The notes under the pieces: model-generated | Told to the model about the DNA's origin: nothing | Databases searched by the model: none | The model's input: only the letters and a program-made list of their open reading frames with translations | Position numbers and translations under genes: made by a program | Shown: positions 61,988-64,000 of the stretch, piece by piece | How positions within the stretch are numbered: position 1 is the first letter of the stretch | Layout of the letters: each line of letters starts with the position of its first letter | Origin: Epiperipatus broadwayi | Taxonomy: Eukaryota > Onychophora > Udeonychophora > Euonychophora > Peripatidae | Length of the DNA stretch: 64,000 nucleotides | NCBI GenBank assembly: GCA_028023455.1 | Contig: JAQFVV010000156.1 | Coordinates: 2,501,236 to 2,565,235, forward strand | Reading direction: 5' to 3'

Positions 61988-62811
61988 AATGTTTATTAAT
62001 CTTATCTTGTTTTTGAGTTTGTGTGTCTTTAAAGTTACAGTGTTTTTCTACTTTTTTTTGACTTTACGTGTGTCTTTTTAAAGTTAGAGGTCTTTTTTTT
62101 TTTTTCAAGAGTAAATCAATAATTTTATTCAAAAGCAAGACGTAATAAGTAAATGTTTATTAATCTTATCTTGTTTTTGAGTTTGTGTGTGTGTCTTTAA
62201 AGTTACGGGGTTTTTTCGAATTTTTTTTTTTTTTGGACTTTAGGTGTGTCTTTTTAAAGTTACAGTATTTTTTTTGCAAGAGTAAATCAATAATTTGATT
62301 CAAAAGCAAGACATAATAAGTCAATGTTTATTAATCTTAGATTGTTTTTGAGTTTGTGTGTGTGTCTTTAAAGTTACGGGGTTTTTTCGAACTTTTTTTT
62401 TTTGGACTTTAGGTGTGTCTTTTTAAAGTTACGGTATTTTTTTTGCAAGAGTAAATCAATAATTTGATTCAAAAGCAAGACATAATAAGTCAATGTTTAT
62501 TAGTCTTAGATTGTTTTTGAGTTTGTGTGTGTGTCTTTAAAGTTACGGGGTTTTTTCGAACTTTTTTTTTTGGACTTTAGGTGTGTCTTTTTAAAGTTAC
62601 GGTATTTTTTTTTGCAAGAGTAAATCAATAATTTGATTCAAAAGCAAGACTTAATAAGTCAATGTTTATTAATCTTGGATTGTTTTTGAGTTTGTGTGTG
62701 TCTTTAAAGTTACGGGGCTTTTTCTCATTTTTTTTTTGACTTTACGTGTCTTTTTAAAGTTACGGTATTTTTGGTCAAGAGCAAATCAATCATTTTATTA
62801 AAAAAGCAAGA
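61988..62811 (+). repeat. Tandem array, five copies of a ~165-171-bp unit
   Basis: AATGTTTATTA(A/G)TCTT starts copies at about 61989, 62152, 62323, 62492 and 62661. Each unit has GAGTTTGTGTGTGTCTTTAA, AAGTTACGG, a T-run, GACTTTA(G/C)GTGTGTC, a second AAGTTAC and GAGTAAATCAATAATTTGATTC (20-base part GAGTAAATCAATAATTTGAT). Copies differ mainly in T-run length. Confidence 0.85.
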
Positions 62812-62914
62812 CAATTCTAAATCTATTAAAAGTAACGTAATTTATATACTACAATTTAGAATTGATACCTGACTACTATTAGTAAGGACCGTCATTAAAA
62901 GACTCGATTGAAAA

Positions 62915-63400
62915 ATGATACCTGACTAATTTCCGTTCTATTTTTTTTGGGGCGGGGGGGGGGGGACAGTAATGAATCAGAAAGTGGGTTGTTTTTGTTA
63001 AGTCTGTCTATATAAAAAGGGTACCATTATTGAAATACTAAATTTAAACATGATAGCCGACTAATTTGCGTTTCTTTTGACAGAAATTAATTAGAAAGTG
63101 GGTTTCTTTTTTTTTTTGGTAAATCTTGTGTATATATAAAAACAAACAAACTGTAATTCAAAGACTCCACTGAAAAAAATCAAACCCCATTGAATTTGCT
63201 TTTTTTTTTTTTTTTTTAAAGACAGTAATTAATCAGGAACTGGGTTGTTTTTGTTAGTGTGTAGATATAAAAACTAATCTTATTTTGAAATAATAAATGC
63301 AACAAAACAAAAAAAAAAAAATACCCGACTAATTTTATTTTTTGGACAAGTAATTCCTAATAATTAGACAGTGGGTTGTTTTTGTTTGTGCGTATATATA
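62915..63400 (+). repeat. Degenerate tandem array, ~127-138-bp unit
   Basis: (C/G)C(T/C)GACTAATTT begins units at about 62922, 63058 and 63323, with a weaker one at about 63185. GTGGGTTGTTTTTGTT-like words follow in each, then a TATATAAAA. It adjoins the preceding array but is a different unit. Confidence 0.6.
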
Positions 63401-63404
63401 TATA

Positions 63405-64000
63405 TAGCAAAAGTAACTGGTCACGGAATTCTCACGAAAACGGTACTTTTCACGTGATCCTTTAATTTTTTTCCCTTTTGCACCCTTAAAAGAAATTTTT
63501 GAGGGTTACCCCTTCGTAATGGAATCTTCAGGACATTATTACTAAACTTACAACAGTAAAGTAAGTTACAACACATTAAAAAAAATAGTCGTCTTATCAA
63601 ATTTAAAAAACTACGACTGCTTCAAATACATACACTCTCACCCAAAACTACAGAGAAAATAGATATTCTACTATTACGAGAAAATGATGAACAAAATCGA
63701 CTACTACGGCAGCCAATCAAGGCATTTCTTTCTCTTTGCTTTTAGCATAGAAAAAAAGCCATATCCGGCAGCCGTCGGGAACTCTTTCTGTGTTTTATCA
63801 TAGAAAGAAGTCTCTTTGTGTTGGCTTCTGTCACTGCCTCCTCCGTCCAACATAACGTGAGGACTTTTCTGCGTTTATAACATAGAAAAATTTCTCTTTG
63901 GTTGGGTGAAGGCCAGTGAAACGGTATATTTCTAGGAATTTACCTAGACGTAGCGACATCTTAAGGCGAACACCAAGGATGAGAAAGCAACCAAAATACT
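63405..64000. promoter_or_regulatory. GC-richer island at the right edge, possible promoter or element end
   Basis: CpG and GC rise (GGTCACGGAATTCTCACG, CATATCCGGCAGCCGTCGGG). It contains CACGTGATC (E-box, 63451), GCCAATCA (CCAAT box, 63712) and three related modules of CATAGAAA followed or preceded by TTTCTCTTTG (63741, 63797, 63883). The minus strand is open from the edge to about 63833, with a donor-like CGTCTAG|GTAAAT at 63940, but the end is an inverted repeat shared with 61.8 kb, so this may be transposon sequence rather than the SGSM promoter. Confidence 0.3.

Larger units (their letters stand above)
9349..63408. repeat. Scattered microsatellites and homopolymer runs
   Basis: Within this span, (TA)n runs occur near 9349, 20209, 25567, 41718, 45142, 48944, 53840, 54841, 56279, 61322 and 63398; (CA/GT)n near 11501, 23741 and 59297; (ATT)n near 24133 and 53190. 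G or C runs occur near 17112, 19224, 25697, 34021, 36446 and 62952. These are typical of intronic animal DNA and carry no evident function. Confidence 0.8.
43354..64000 (-). other. Sequence 5' of the SGSM-like coding exon (first intron and/or upstream region)
   Basis: As no start exon was found, this is either the first intron or part upstream sequence. Described elements occupy 43.46-43.53, 44.86-45.54, 46.05-48.10, 54.2-55.3, 57.0-58.7, 59.4-59.9 and 61.3-64 kb. In 43.6-44.8, 48.1-54.0, 55.4-57.0, 58.8-59.4 and 59.9-61.3 kb I see only AT-rich sequence, microsatellites and short frames without family resemblance. Confidence 0.6.

Overview
The window is eukaryotic, very AT-rich (roughly three quarters A+T by eye) and almost entirely intronic and repetitive. 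Long spliced introns, tRNA-derived and LINE-type repeats, hAT transposons and TATA/CA/ATT microsatellites indicate an invertebrate animal genome; I cannot name the phylum. I see nothing prokaryotic: no operons, ribosome binding sites or CRISPR.

The one host gene I recognise lies on the minus strand and spans at least 1234-43353. Three short exons (43278-43353, 8161-8326, 1234-1392) have consensus splice sites and matching codon phases. Joined, they encode the N-terminal RUN-domain part of a small G-protein signaling modulator (SGSM1/SGSM2 family, RUN plus TBC Rab-GTPase regulators). The introns are about 34.95 kb and 6.77 kb. The start exon was not found in 43354-64000, and the rest of the RUN domain, the linker and the TBC domain lie beyond base 1.

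The introns are packed with mobile elements. 0-8.3 kb: a tRNA-like insertion and three fold-back insertions, one of them a near-perfect hairpin of about 1.3 kb. 12.6-14.1 kb: a dead LINE reverse transcriptase (minus). 15.2 kb: a possible hammerhead ribozyme. 15.9-17.4 kb: a CpG-containing island with three hairpins at about 60-bp spacing. 26.0-27.7 kb: a small LTR-like element. 29.3-38.9 kb: a dead ZBED5/SCAND3-like hAT transposon bounded by an 8-bp target duplication and interrupted at 30064-32407 by a head-to-head array. 40.7-41.3 kb: a LINE endonuclease remnant. 46.05-48.10 kb: a second dead hAT, GTF2IRD2-like, with both ends and a target duplication. 54.2-55.3 and 57.0-58.7 kb: two further dead LINEs. 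59.4-64 kb: fold-backs, a repeat carrying a CRE site, tandem arrays and a GC-richer island.

The most interesting item is the 30064-32407 insertion: six copies of a roughly 455-bp unit, three in each orientation, each carrying a type I hammerhead ribozyme; four of the six have an intact catalytic core. It sits in the hAT transposase reading frame with a 12-bp target-site duplication and resembles animal retrozymes or Penelope-associated ribozyme repeats. Three other fold-back insertions in the window share its architecture: inverted dimers, one arm 40-57 bp longer, and 11-14 bp target duplications.
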